DNA of 64,000 nucleotides, from positions 1,907,001 through 1,971,000 of the forward strand of contig CAHIKZ030004135.1 in NCBI GenBank assembly GCA_903632075.3, read 5' to 3'. This DNA is from Acanthosepion pharaonis (lineage: Eukaryota > Mollusca > Cephalopoda > Sepiida > Sepiidae). Shown here in pieces: positions 22,810 to 33,454 of the stretch. The notes beneath the pieces were generated by a model. That model did no database searches. It saw only the letters and a list, made by a program, of their open reading frames with translations, and was not told the DNA's origin. Position numbers and translations under genes: made by a program. Numbering within the stretch: position 1 is the stretch's first letter; each line of letters begins with the position of its first letter.

Positions 22810-23745
22810 AAAATATATAGCAATGATCAGAAAAGATGATAGTCAGATGAGGCAAGGTTCAGGAGAGTGAAGATAATGTGTCAAAACCTCTATATTTAGT
22901 ATCATAATCTTTTTCTGAGTGACTTGGGCAATATCTGCTTTTGCATTATCATGTAAAAGCAACATTCCTTTATGATTAACCAATAGTGAGCATTTACCCT
23001 GCTAATTTTTGTTCCATGCATCTAATTAATGACAATACTTCTCTGCATTACATGCTTTGTTTTGGTTTAGCACTTCATGATAAATGACACTCTTCATATC
23101 CCACCAAACACAATTCATAACTTTTTCAGACATTGTCTTGGTCTGTAAATGGATTTTCCTTTTTCACTTGTTGCTAATCATTGCCATTTTTGATTGGATA
23201 TAATTATAGAGAACCCACTTTTAATAACTGATGATGGGTTTACCCAGCAAATTTTCAGCAGCAAGTTTATTCTTCATTGACAAGAGAGAGCAATTATTAA
23301 GCTGAGTCAGATGATGAAGGACTGATTGACCAAGTTTAGATAATTGTTGAGTTCATGAAGTAGTTTTATGTTCAAAGTGTAAGTTCTATTGAACTGTTTT
23401 GCTAATTCTCATGCAGTTTGCTGAGGATTTTCTTCAGCTACAATTCTCAGAAGCTCAATATTGACAGGAATTAGTCATCCTAATCAAGAGAAATCTTTGA
23501 GAGAAAATTTTTCCTATTGAAATTGGCCAAACATCAACCGGTCACCAGACATTGTTGACATGTCTGGTGACTTAAGGCTTCATTTCCATAGACAGAACAA
23601 ATAGTTTTTGCCACTTCCATTATTGGAAAGCTCTTTGTGAAGTCATACAGCATCCAGTGTCTGATATTGATCTGATACAAACTCATTTTGAAAAGATAAA
23701 ATCAATACAAAATTTATCCATCCTGATATTGTGTAATCTAAAAGG
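22810..23745 (-). mobile_element. Mariner transposase pseudogene (Hsmar1-like type)
   Basis: On the minus strand the start near 23720 corresponds to the HTH domain, and IPVNIELLRIVAEENPQQTA near 23470 matches the family block before the second HTH (QQT..LA..F). Then LNNYLNLVNQS, INLLLK, FSIIISNQKWQ, a frame with KTKHVMQRSIVIN, and the region of the second catalytic Asp reading MLLLHDNAKADIAQV near 22960, followed by a decayed SPDL-like segment. Size and order match a full-length mariner reading frame (~345 codons), but stops and frameshifts are frequent. TIRs were not located. Confidence 0.75.
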
Positions 23746-23863
23746 AAATTAAAAAAAACAGAACATAAAAATTAGTGATCCTTTTATCGTAAACTTTGAA
23801 AAAGGACTATCAAAATGATCGAGTTAAAAATGTGACAAGACTTTTTTTAATCTAATATATATA

Positions 23864-24090
23864 CAGGGTGTCTACAAGGTCATTAGTGAAATAGAAAAAT
23901 TATAACAGAAACCGAATACTTTTGAAATGTTTACATAATATGAAGTAAATAGTGAAGTGTATATACAAAGAGTTAATAAATTTCTATATGAACCCGTTTG
24001 TTGCACGAAGGGCATCTAAGTGATATTCAGTTAATTTTTAATTGTGGTTTGAAACATAAGAACATAACATTAATAAAACTACTGATATAA
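23864..24090. mobile_element. Possible solo Tc1/mariner-type end
   Basis: It begins TATA-cagggtgtctacaaggtc, in the style of the cagggtg ends of 5395-6280. No transposase and no second end were identified, so this is only a candidate. Confidence 0.3.
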
Positions 24091-24189
24091 TTAAAAGAGG
24101 TTTAATAATAACATATCAATATGCAAAAAAAATTCAGTTACCCCTCTACTAGGTTTTTCATGATAACTTTGAAATCGTCTAAAGACCCC

Positions 24190-24192
<3 letters not shown>

Positions 24193-24248
<56 letters not shown>

Positions 24249-24377
24249 ATATCTCCAATTTAACCAGTAGAGAAGACAATATTTATGAATAAAAATGACA
24301 ATAGGAAAACTAGTAATTGCTGATGCATTTTCTCCAATGTGGACTTTATCAAAGCAAAATACGAAATGAAATTAATG

Positions 24378-24424
<47 letters not shown>
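24193..24424. repeat. Two (TA)n microsatellites
   Basis: (TA)n at about 24193-24244 and 24383-24424, flanking 140 bp of unassigned DNA. Confidence 0.95.
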
Positions 24425-24426
<2 letters not shown>

Positions 24427-24439
24427 CATTTCACCCCAA

Positions 24440-24850
24440 GCAAGCTATTCTGTGCAGCTACAGAAAGAAATATAAAGGAGAGACAGGCCACCCCCTTAAG
24501 GTAAGGCTTCAAGAACACCAGAAAGCTGTAACATGATGGGAAGTGGAAAAATCAGTCTTGGCTGACCACATATGGAGAGAAAAGGGAAATCACCACCCTC
24601 TGTGGGATCAGGTTCAGATCATAGACAGAGAACATCATTGGAAAATTCATAAACTTAAGAAATCAGCACATATGCTAGGCCACAAAAATCTCCTGAGCTG
24701 ACCAAGCATAGAAATGAATTTAATGTGGGAAACAGTAATAAGGAGTGCCAGAGAAAAGCAATAATAACAACAAAAATTACAATATGAGCTCTGGTAAAAA
24801 CATGAATGATAACAGCAAAAATTGCAATATGAGCACTGGTAAAAAATGGT
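24440..24850 (+). mobile_element. GIY-YIG endonuclease domain of a Penelope-like element, with internal tandem repeat
   Basis: One plus-strand frame reads YKGETGHPLKVRLQEH, a stop, WEVEKSVLADHIWREKGNHH, PLWDQVQIIDREHHW, KIHKLKKSAHMLGHKNLLS, then PSIEMNLMWETV. This is the GIY-YIG nuclease fold as found at the C-terminus of Penelope-like retroelements. The YIG motif is YKG here and only two stops interrupt about 100 codons. Past the domain, 24767-24847 holds a ~44-bp unit twice (acaaaaattacaatatgagc and acagcaaaaattgcaatatg). No RT part is adjacent upstream; the 5' side is cut off at a (TA)n tract. Confidence 0.8.
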
Positions 24851-24902
24851 TGCTGAAGACATTAGGTTTATAATACCCAGAAATTCATACACAGATATCC
24901 TC

Positions 24903-25140
24903 AAGGACACATGGTGCAGTGGATAAAGGCATTAGTTAGATCCAGTGACAGGACCCAAAGAGTTTGAGTTCAATACCTGGTTAAGTGGAGATCTTGGAGA
25001 TAACTGATAACTGATATCCATTAGCACATGGGACTAGAACAGTCTACCCCAGTGAGCAAAATAAAGGGTTCAGTTTGACATTCCAACCACCTAAACATTG
25101 TGATAAATATGGTAAATAAATAGTCCAAATAAAATAAATA
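24903..25140 (+). repeat. tRNA-derived SINE, family C
   Basis: A box acatggtgcagtggataaag and a B box like agtttgagttcaatacctgg form the tRNA head. The body includes agaacagtctaccccagtga and the end aaacattgtgataaatatgg, which match 54538-54838. The 3' end continues directly into the Gypsy fragment. Confidence 0.72.
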
Positions 25141-26010
25141 GTGTACATAATACCTCATCTCAGAAACATCGACAGATACCAAAAAGAAACAAATGGAGTG
25201 ATTGAAAAATTCATACAAAAATTTGCAAAATGTAGGGAAATAAAAAACTTTCGGTATACATCATACACCCATGGTCATATGGTTCATAAGCATGTTAAAG
25301 GCATAGGACTATTTTTAATGTTGGTTGACTCATTCTCTGGATGGCCTGAAGTGGTCAAGAGATAGGAAGGCAGCTATGGTAAAGCAAATATTACAAGTAA
25401 TATTTTCCACAAATAGGTGTGCTAAAAGGTTTAGTATCTGACAATGCACCAGAATTTGTGATGAAACTTTGTGTTCATCATTAAAACATATTGGATGCCT
25501 TCCTTATAAAACACCACCATACCACCTGCAATCAAATGAAATTGCAGAAAGAATGGTGCAGATATCAAAAATGAGATTGAAGGCATTTTCCCCATCTAGA
25601 GACACCATAGTTAGTTACCTACTAAGACTATTACTGAGTTATAAAACTATTCCACATTCTGGTAGTATTCAAAGTCCCTCAGTAATGATGAGAAGACCGA
25701 TTGCTTATAACAATGTCCTGCTTAACAAATAAAAAAATGTGGTTAAAAAAAAAACCCAGAAAATCAAGTCCTGTAAAAGCTAACTTTATTGCACAAAAGG
25801 GGCATAATACATATATAACAGCAACGAGTAGACAGAATTTATTGGTGCATCCTGATCAAATAAGATCTAGAATTGATGACAAAGAAGTCGAGATGGGAGA
25901 AAAGGAGGAACCTGAAAAGGAGGAACCTGAAAAGGAGGAAAGCATGAGTGCTTCTGATGGAGAATATGAACATAGTAGTGAAGAAACTATGTTTACAAGA
26001 GTCTGACATG
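25141..26010 (+). mobile_element. LTR retrotransposon (Ty3/Gypsy) integrase fragment
   Basis: Plus strand, three frames. The catalytic core shows VDSFSGWPEVV (first Asp, near 25323), VSDNAPEF (second Asp, near 25436, frame shifted), then KHIGCLPYKTPPYHLQSNEI with AERMVQ (the Glu, near 25540) and SPSRDTIVSYLLRLLLSYKT. This is the Gypsy DDE integrase order. A C-terminal tail follows in another frame (NFIAQKGHNTYITATS, then an acidic repeat EKEEP three times, encoded by a 15-bp tandem repeat at about 25900-25940). No protease, RT or LTR was identified. The fragment is inactive. Confidence 0.85.
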
Positions 26011-26626
26011 ACATGGAGTTGGAAGATCAGAATGAAGATGAAGTCCAGATGCAGATCCCCAATAAAAAGAACCAGTTATACACATCAAGAGAGAAAGATA
26101 AGATCTCATACAATTGTACAAAGATCAACAAAGGGCATAAAACTTCTTTGTTTCCATGAGGTATATTGACATATTGACATAGGCAAAATGAACTTGCCCT
26201 GTTTTACATAGAGTTGAGTGACTACTAATAAGTCAATCATCACTGAGTACAGAGGGAGAACTTCTATATCACAGACTAGAAGACATCACAACACACTTAT
26301 TCTTAAAATGATTTATTTTTATGAATATAATTTTTTTTAAATTAGTTATTTTTATTTTTATAACAAAAGTTACATACAAAGTTTTACCATGTTATAGAAA
26401 AATGCAACAATAACAATAACATTAAAGAAAAAGGATATTTCTTAATAATATATCTAATTGCAGATGTTTATTATGATTTACCTTTTATTTAATATAATAT
26501 ATACCACTATATTTTTTGATCAACTGTTTCCAATCATACAACATTTTATCATTCTCTTTAAGCTAAAAGACTTGCTGTAAACACTGATATTTAATGGTTT
26601 GATAGTTTATAATATTTTGGAAAAAA
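26011..26626. other. Unassigned AT-rich DNA after the integrase
   Basis: It could hold the element's 3' end, but no LTR partner was found. Confidence 0.4.
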
Positions 26627-27354
26627 ATTAATACTTTCCAACATTTTCTGTTAGGTATACCTGTGTACCAAAAAAATTAATACTTTCCAACATTTTCTGT
26701 TAGGTATAAAAAAAAAAAAAAAAATTAATACTTTCCAACATTTTCTGTTAGGTATACCTGTGTACCAAAAAATTAATACTTTCCAACATTTTCTGTTAGG
26801 TATACCTGTGTACCAAAAAAAATTAATACTTTCCAACATTTTCTGTTAGGTATACCTGTGTACAAAAAAAAATTAATACTTTCCAACATTTTCTGTTAGG
26901 TATACCTGTGTACCAAAAAAAAATTAATACTTTCCAACATTTTCTGTTAGGTATACCTGTGTACCAAAAAAATTTTCTTTCCAACATTTTCTGTTAGGTA
27001 TACCTGTGTACCAAAAAATTAATACTTTCCAACATTTTCTGTTAGGTATACCTGTGTACCAAAAAAATTAATACTTTCCAACATTTTCTGTTAGGTATAC
27101 CTGTGTACCAAAAAAATTAATACTTTCCAACATTTTCTGTTAGGTATACCTGTGTACCAAAAAAATTAATACTTTCCAACATTTTCTGTTAGGTATACCT
27201 GTGTACCAAAAAAATTAATACTTTCCAACATTTTCTGTTAGGTATACCTGTGTACCAAAAAAATTAATACTTTCCAACATTTTCTGTTAGGTATACCTGT
27301 GTACCAAAAAAATTAATACTTTCCAACATTTTCTGTTAGGTATACCTGTGTACC
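26627..27354. repeat. 49-bp minisatellite, 15 copies
   Basis: Each unit contains aattaatactttccaacatt, ttctgttaggtatacctgtg and tacc followed by an A run of variable length (6 to 9). The unit includes the palindrome ggtatacc and the hairpin-capable ggta...tacc. The second unit lacks cctgtgtacc and has a long A run. The eighth unit lost part of its start. The remaining units are almost identical, so the array expanded recently. Open frames across it are artefacts. Confidence 0.97.
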
Positions 27355-28744
27355 AGTCAACATTAATGTTGGTTAAATCTTCATGTATTAAAAATTGTTT
27401 TCTAGATTTTGTATATATTCATGTGTTTGTACAAATACAAAGATTTTATGCAAAAATATCAGTTAAAAGGAATTGGACAGGATACAAAAATATTTGATAA
27501 AACACAATGCTAATGCCATAAATTCATCTGAAGATTTGTTATACTATCAACAGAATGAAGTGCTTATTTGTCCAGATTGCTTTCTAACTTGATATAAAAT
27601 TCTTTCAAACATCCTTTTGAATGCTTTATTTTTGATAGTTTCATCACATGAATTCTTTTGATGATTAGCATTCGACATTTCAGTCTCAACTTCTTTTTCT
27701 AATCTATTTCTAATAGCTTCCAAAAAATAAATGTTAAATTTTATGCTGTCTAATTCTGTTTTATTTCACTTCATTTTAAAGACACATTTCCATTCCAAAA
27801 ATATGGCTACAGCATCACTACCATGTAAAAAATCATTTTACTTATATTAGACAATATGCTACAATAAAAAAGTCATTAACATATATGTACTTGATATCCT
27901 GGAAATCATAATTTCTACTTTAAAGATAATAAATACAGCTATAGAGCTTTATACTGATAATTATAAGTTATTGATAATTTACATATATGTAAATTTTGTG
28001 ATTTCAACGTTTTTAGTATTTTCATCTTGATAATGATATAAAGAGCACATTTAACTTTTTGTTGGAATTCATTTTGCAACATTATCAAAGTTGTTAACTG
28101 ACTAATGATCAAAATACCTGACCTGAATTTTTTCACCTGAAGATGACAACTGAACCTTGGTTGTGATTTATTTATAATTGCCAATCCCAAATCACAAAAG
28201 CTTATTCTATTTTAGTGAAGACAGTGAAAATGAATTAAATTCAATATATCCATTAACAGGGATAAATATGAAATATAAGTAATCCTGAAAATCAAAATTA
28301 TAAATATTTTATTAATAAAGTAGCGATATATTTGATTTATGTTATACTTCAATGTTTATTCACACCACCTTCAGCTTCATACGACTGGATGTGTTTTGTG
28401 CTTTTCTTTCATCAAAATGTTTTAAAATAAAATAAAATTGATAAAGAAATGAATAATAACTGAAGAAACTGAAAACAGAAGGAAAAAAACAATAGAATTT
28501 TTTAATATAAAAATATATATAAAAAAAAAGAAATAATCTATTAAAGTATTTTCGTGGAAGATTAAGACAAGTTCAAAAATGGAAAAGAGGGTTTTTGATT
28601 TCTATTGGACATACATTTGATGAATGCAGATACAATATCAGTATCTCAGAGTCAGAAATCACCAAACATGAAAATGTATTAACACTGAGCTCAGAAAACA
28701 CAGTCACGGTGTACAGTTTCACTCTCTTTAAAGCTCCATGATTT
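27355..28744. other. Unassigned; includes a coding-like relic on the minus strand
   Basis: About 27833 to 27520 (minus) reads with a single internal stop over about 92 codons, including HGSDAVAIFLEWKCVFKMK, EAIRNRLEKEVETEM and FERILYQVRKQSGQIS. In DNA this AT-rich, so few stops suggests former coding sequence. I do not recognise the family. Confidence 0.35.
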
Positions 28745-29239
28745 AAACATGTATTGAGTCTCAAGTTTACTCCAGACCTCAAATTGAACTCATATGGTCT
28801 TGATCAGGCATCTTGGCTTCAGTCACTTTACTGTCACCATGAAGTTGCCACCCTGTGCCTTTTCTATAAATGCTTTCATGGTAATTGTTTTGATGAGCTA
28901 TTCACTATGGTACCTAGACTTTATAAATTTAAACACAGTACTAGACTGGCAAAGAGGTCACATCAATTTATGATTGATTTGGTTAGATGTAATCATAATT
29001 TCTATGCTAACAGTTTCTTTCCTCACACTTCTTGCTTGTGGAACTCTCTGCTGGCTCCATGCTTTCCAGTCAACATTAATCTTCAAATATTTAAACACAA
29101 TGTCCATCACTATCTGCTGTCCTCCTGATTGCTCTTCTTTTGTTCTCACTCCTTATTAATATTGGTGTTTTCTAATTCTTCCATACCTAGTAACACCTTG
29201 TGTCTTAATGGCTTTACTGCCTTGCTTGGGGTAAACTTG

Positions 29240-29243
<4 letters not shown>
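28745..29243 (+). mobile_element. LINE 3' end, family 1, with an open 124-codon frame
   Basis: The open segment 28754-29128 contains LYCHHEVATLCLFYKCFHGN, CFDELFTMVPRLYKFKHSTR, RCNHNFYANSFFPHTSCLWN and FPVNINLQIFKHNVHH, the complete C-terminal domain of the family 1 RT. The catalytic RT core is absent (5' truncation). The 3' end ggctttactgccttgcttgg runs directly into the (TA)n tract at 29244. It is the best preserved copy together with 31904-32335. Confidence 0.85.

Positions 29244-29280
<37 letters not shown>
29244..29280. repeat. (TA)n microsatellite forming a LINE tail
   Basis: It starts at the exact 3' end of the LINE copy. Confidence 0.95.
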
Positions 29281-29281
<1 letters not shown>

Positions 29282-29284
29282 CAT

Positions 29285-29660
29285 TGCTAAAGATGCTTTC
29301 CAGCCTTGATAGAATTCAAAGATGTATACATAGGAGATGATACATTTCTTTCATTCCACCAGTTCAAACCTTTCCAGTTAGGCCATGCCATGCTACTTAC
29401 ATGAAGTTAAATGAGCCTTATTTCTTTCATAATCCAAATGTAAGAAGGAAGTTCCACACAAACAGCTTTTTAATGGGAATTGACACTTTTTAGAACATAC
29501 TCGCACGTGGCTTCTTCCCTGAAAACTTTAATCTTGACTTCTTCACTTCATGGGTCAATTGTTATCTATCCTACTTATCCTCATAATATCCACCTCCTAC
29601 CACATTTACCCCCATTCATATCATACACCTCATTTGTTATTTACATTTTGAGTGTAACAC
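29285..29660 (+). mobile_element. LINE RT C-terminus, family 2
   Basis: Plus strand: LDRIQRCIHRR, KFHTNSFLMGIDTF, then in another frame LARGFFPENFNLDFFTSWVN. It matches the 9771-10790 copy (FHSNSFFL...YNLNLFKSRVN). It is 5'-truncated, and the upstream side is the (TA)n tract. Confidence 0.65.
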
Positions 29661-30384
29661 TCTAGCTGAAGTGCCTCTCAAACTTTATAGCGGGTAAAAC
29701 TTACTAATAAAAAAACACTAAAAAATAGGGAACCTTTGAAATTTTATTTAAAAAAAGAACTGTGATACTTCACAAAACTGGTCCTAGAGAAATGAATGAA
29801 AGGCTTAAGCTTAGATAAGTGAAGTCATAAGTAATTTCTGTTTTCAAAAACCAACTGTAATGATAAATGTATCATCATACTAATCGTACGTGGCAATTAA
29901 GAAGAAATTTAGAATACACTAACATACTTTAGTGTTTACATGGCAGTGGTAGCATACACAGTGGATTAAAGGAAAAATACTGTTCTCTTCTATGACAACA
30001 CAAGACTATACACAGCAAGAATAACTGCAGGGAGAGTTGCAAATACTCATAAAAATGAGAAACAGCAAGACATTGATCTGGTTGTTATGTGTTGTTGGAG
30101 ACACAGGAGACTGTAATACTGAGTAAAATTGCTATTATGGCTTGTAAAAGGAAAAGGAGATGAAATTTTTGTTCACACACATGTTAACAACCTGTCCATA
30201 TGAAATGCTTATCCAGTACTGAGAATGTCACATGTTTGTGTATGTAGAGGAAAAAGGTGGGGATGGTTCTCATTGGTTTAGAATGAGCAAACTAAAGATA
30301 ATTATAATTGTTATAATTATTTTATCATAATTGTTTTTTTTGACAGTATAATAAATTTTTATTTATTTATTTTTTTTACAGACA
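29661..30384. other. Unassigned AT-rich DNA
   Basis: Nothing recognised. Confidence 0.5.
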
Positions 30385-30610
30385 CAGGAAAAATGTGAAA
30401 CTCATTTGGTCTGTTCTACTCCACCAGCCATATTCACATAATCTTGCATCGACAAATTATTACATTTTCCAGTTGCCAAAAAATGGGGAATCAGATTCAG
30501 TAGTCTGTCAAAAACTTTTCACATCAAAACCTGTAAAATTTTACTGAAAAAGTATCAAGTGCCTGATAAGTGACAAAAAGTTATTGCAAATAATTGTGAA
30601 TATATAATTG
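30385..30610 (+). mobile_element. Mariner transposase C-terminal fragment
   Basis: One plus-strand frame reads WSVLLHQPYSHNLASTNYYI (equivalent to the mariner PHPPYSPDLAPSDYHLF block, with the catalytic-region Asp replaced by Asn), then QKLFTSKPVKFY, a stop, and KSIKCLISDKKLLQII, the usual C-terminus. Only the last third of the protein is present. Confidence 0.68.
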
Positions 30611-31903
30611 AGCAAAATGTAATTGTGCTTTATTTTTTGAAAAATAAAGTTGATAAAAACAAAAATGACTCGTCCTAATAAAAAACTAATATGAAATATT
30701 CTGCAGTACACTATAGCAACAAGAAAAGATACCTCATGCTTTAGAAACATCTGTTTTATAGATAAAATCTTCCAAAAGCATACACAATAATATGCAATTT
30801 TTATAAGCATATAACATGTTAACCAAGGAAGGATATTACATTTGCAATAAAATTGACTGATATGCTTTGAATATATTGTTGGAATCTGTCTCCCCAGGTT
30901 TTTGTTTCTCTCTAAGAGTTAGGATTCCAAATATTTAACAAAAACACATCTTCTAAATGAAATATATAAAAGTTTATTTTCTGGAGGAAAAGTAGAAGCA
31001 GAACATCAGTTGAAATAATATTTATATATTCTTTTCAGAAATATAAAATAGCAATAAAATGTTCAATTTTCCTTTCAGTGAAGTTTGTTTTATCAAATAA
31101 CCAAGTGTTCTTAGCACAATGTGATTTGTGTGAACAGACTTACTTTATGATGTTCAACCTAATATGTTTGGGAGTTCATAGACAAAGGTGGTTGCTGGCT
31201 GTATCTCTTCCATTATGTGCATTTGTGTGTATACTTGTGTAGATCAAACTGGTCTTCAAAATTGTTGTAAGTCACAAGAAGTATGCTTCTATTTTATATC
31301 CATAAGGTGATTCAAAATAGAGGTGTGAACTTTTTGAATACAGTATTTGCATTGATTAGATAATAATTTCACAAACGCTTGTGAAAATCTTTCTCTTGAA
31401 TTTGCAGGAGTGGTGAAAGGAGTTATTATTGTTATTTTCTAAACAGTCCCAAAATAACATGTGGTAGGTCTACAACGATGCCCACAAGTATCCTGGCAGT
31501 ATTTGTCAATGTAATTATTGTTTATCAAACAAACTTCTAATGGGATTTCATTGGTTGAAAAATATATGTAGGATTTAATTCTTATAATATTTTACAGGTT
31601 TGTAGTAAAAATATACGTATTTAGGCATTAATTGAGATATAATCTTATCAGTATCTCACTGAGATATAAATCACCAAATATGAAAATATATGATCCAACT
31701 TTATTTTCCCCAAACAATATCTCTTAATTTTAAAAACAAAATTGTTGTCCTACACTAAAATAGTACCAACACTAGACTTATAAAATAGCAGGGGTGATAA
31801 AAAGATTGGATGTCTGGCTACTTTAGTAGATTTTAAAAGCAATGGTCCAGTCTGGGAACTTTTAAGCACTTCCTCCTATTTAAAGATAAAAATTAACATC
31901 TCT
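30611..31903. other. Unassigned AT-rich DNA
   Basis: No coding or repeat homology recognised over about 1.3 kb. Confidence 0.5.
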
Positions 31904-32335
31904 CACAGATGCGCTGTCGCCTCTCTCTGTCTTTTCTACAAGTACTTTCATGGTAATTGCTCTGATGAGCTGCTTTCACTGGTTCCCAGACTCCATGAAT
32001 TCAAGCGCCCTACGAGGCTGGCATCCCGCTCTCACCCTTACACTGTAGAAACTTTTAAATGTAGCCATCTCTTTTACTCCAATAGCTTCATACCTCGCAC
32101 CTCTTGTCTGTGGAACACCCTTCCCAATTACTGTTTCCTTGAGAGCTATAATCTCCAACTATTCAAATGTAATGTCAATCGACATCTCCAGTTACCTTGA
32201 TCTATCCACTATCCTTCTCCTCATCCTTTCTTCTATCACTCCTATCTGCTCTTGCTCGAAATCTTCTGCACCCCCACCCCCTGCATCCTAGTGGCTTTAC
32301 GTCTTGCTCGGGGCGTAATGCTTAAAAAAAAAAAT
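31904..32335 (+). mobile_element. LINE 3' end, family 1, open C-terminal frame and A-rich tail
   Basis: From 31904 to the TGA at 32198-32200 a single frame of 98 codons is open, without an ATG. It includes ASLCLFYKYFHGNCSDELLS, LVPRLHEFKRPTRLASRSHP and NSFIPRTSCLWNTLPNYCFL. The 3' untranslated end with gtggctttacgtcttgctcg leads to an A-rich tail at about 32323-32333. It is the least decayed family 1 copy and higher in G+C than its surroundings, so it is probably the youngest. Confidence 0.85.
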
Positions 32336-32704
32336 AATATCAATATACCTTTAATATGTCCCTTCAGGAAATAAGCAATCATGTCATCAATTCCTTTTCT
32401 CTATTATTTGTGAATTGCTATGCATTCTTAAGAAAGATGATAAAATGTTTTCCTCATTTACATGGGTCTTGAGGATGAGCTTTTTTTTCTATAGTGCATT
32501 AATTCTTAATATAATTAATTTGGGGGATGTGTGTTTTCATGAGACCAAAGCAGTTGGTTTTAAACCGGAGTTTCCTTCCAATTGATAGATTGCTATTAAG
32601 ATTACTATTGAGCTCTATTTATCCATTTGGTTTTATACCAAAATTTGCTTTCTCCTAGATAAAGTGCCCTCATCATGGCTGGGAGTCTCCATCTCAGCCA
32701 CAGT

Positions 32705-32746
<42 letters not shown>

Positions 32747-33019
32747 ACAAATTAAATCTTATGCAATTCATGACTATATGTTGCAACAAAGTGGGACTAC
32801 ATAAATTTTTAACCTAGTATAAGTTTCATAAACTCCTATTATGTCATAGTTTACCAGTGTTAGAAAGAATAATACTTTAGCCTTCCAGTACACCGAGTAC
32901 CAATATTAGCATTAGTGTAGCCATTGATACACTAACACTGATGCGAATATAAAAAGACAAGATACACGCCCATAACAAACAAAACATTTAATAAGGCAAA
33001 TACAACTTACATACATATA
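32336..33019. other. Unassigned, with one (CA)n tract
   Basis: (CA)n at about 32706-32742. At about 32911-32937 ttagtgta and tacactaa form a small inverted repeat. Nothing else. Confidence 0.5.
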
Positions 33020-33454
33020 TTAATAAGATTTACACATGCCCCAAACTAAATGATTGTTCATACTGTCCAAAGGAGGAGAATGTTTAACAGAACAACGAAC
33101 AAAGAAATAACATACCAGCCTTATGGCCTTTGATGGTCCATAGCTAGGTGAATCAAAATTACTTTTTTTTTCCACATTAGGCTGTACATATGTTGTCCAT
33201 TTTCCATGCATGTGGATGCCCTGGTGGTTAGGAAGGTAATAACTGTTCCTCAAAAAACAGAAGCAAAAAGAAAAAAGGGCAGAAGAGTTCTCCTCTCTAA
33301 AGTGGCTGAACTCCCATGCACTCAACCCAAGGGAAAACAACTGTGGTCTCCCTACACTCCTCCCTAAGCAAAAGAAAATAGAATCCTCAAACTTCTTTAA
33401 AAGTGGTACATACATTTGCCAAACTGTTTCATGGAAAAAAATAGAAACGTCCAA
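33020..33454 (-). other. Long open frame of unknown nature (144 codons)
   Basis: The minus-strand frame runs from an ATG at 33454 to 33020. The product would be Phe- and Ser-rich with no motif I recognise and no membrane or repeat pattern. Codon and residue use give no strong sign of selection. No supporting promoter, splice site or homolog was found. It may be chance, or part of an unfamiliar retroelement. Confidence 0.2.

Noticed and set aside
26627..27354. A CRISPR array
   Set aside because: Units are contiguous without unique spacers, the A-run is the only variable part, and the DNA is from an animal.
30350..30385. A splice acceptor (poly-T then tacag) starting a host exon
   Set aside because: The following sequence is the C-terminus of a mariner transposase, so the signal is accidental.
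31390..31445. A short terminal exon after ttctcttgaatttgcag
   Set aside because: Only about 13 codons follow before a stop, with no other coding signal nearby.
33020..33454. A host gene encoding a 144-residue protein
   Set aside because: No motif, no splice or promoter signal, and biased low-complexity composition. It is kept only as an unassigned open frame.
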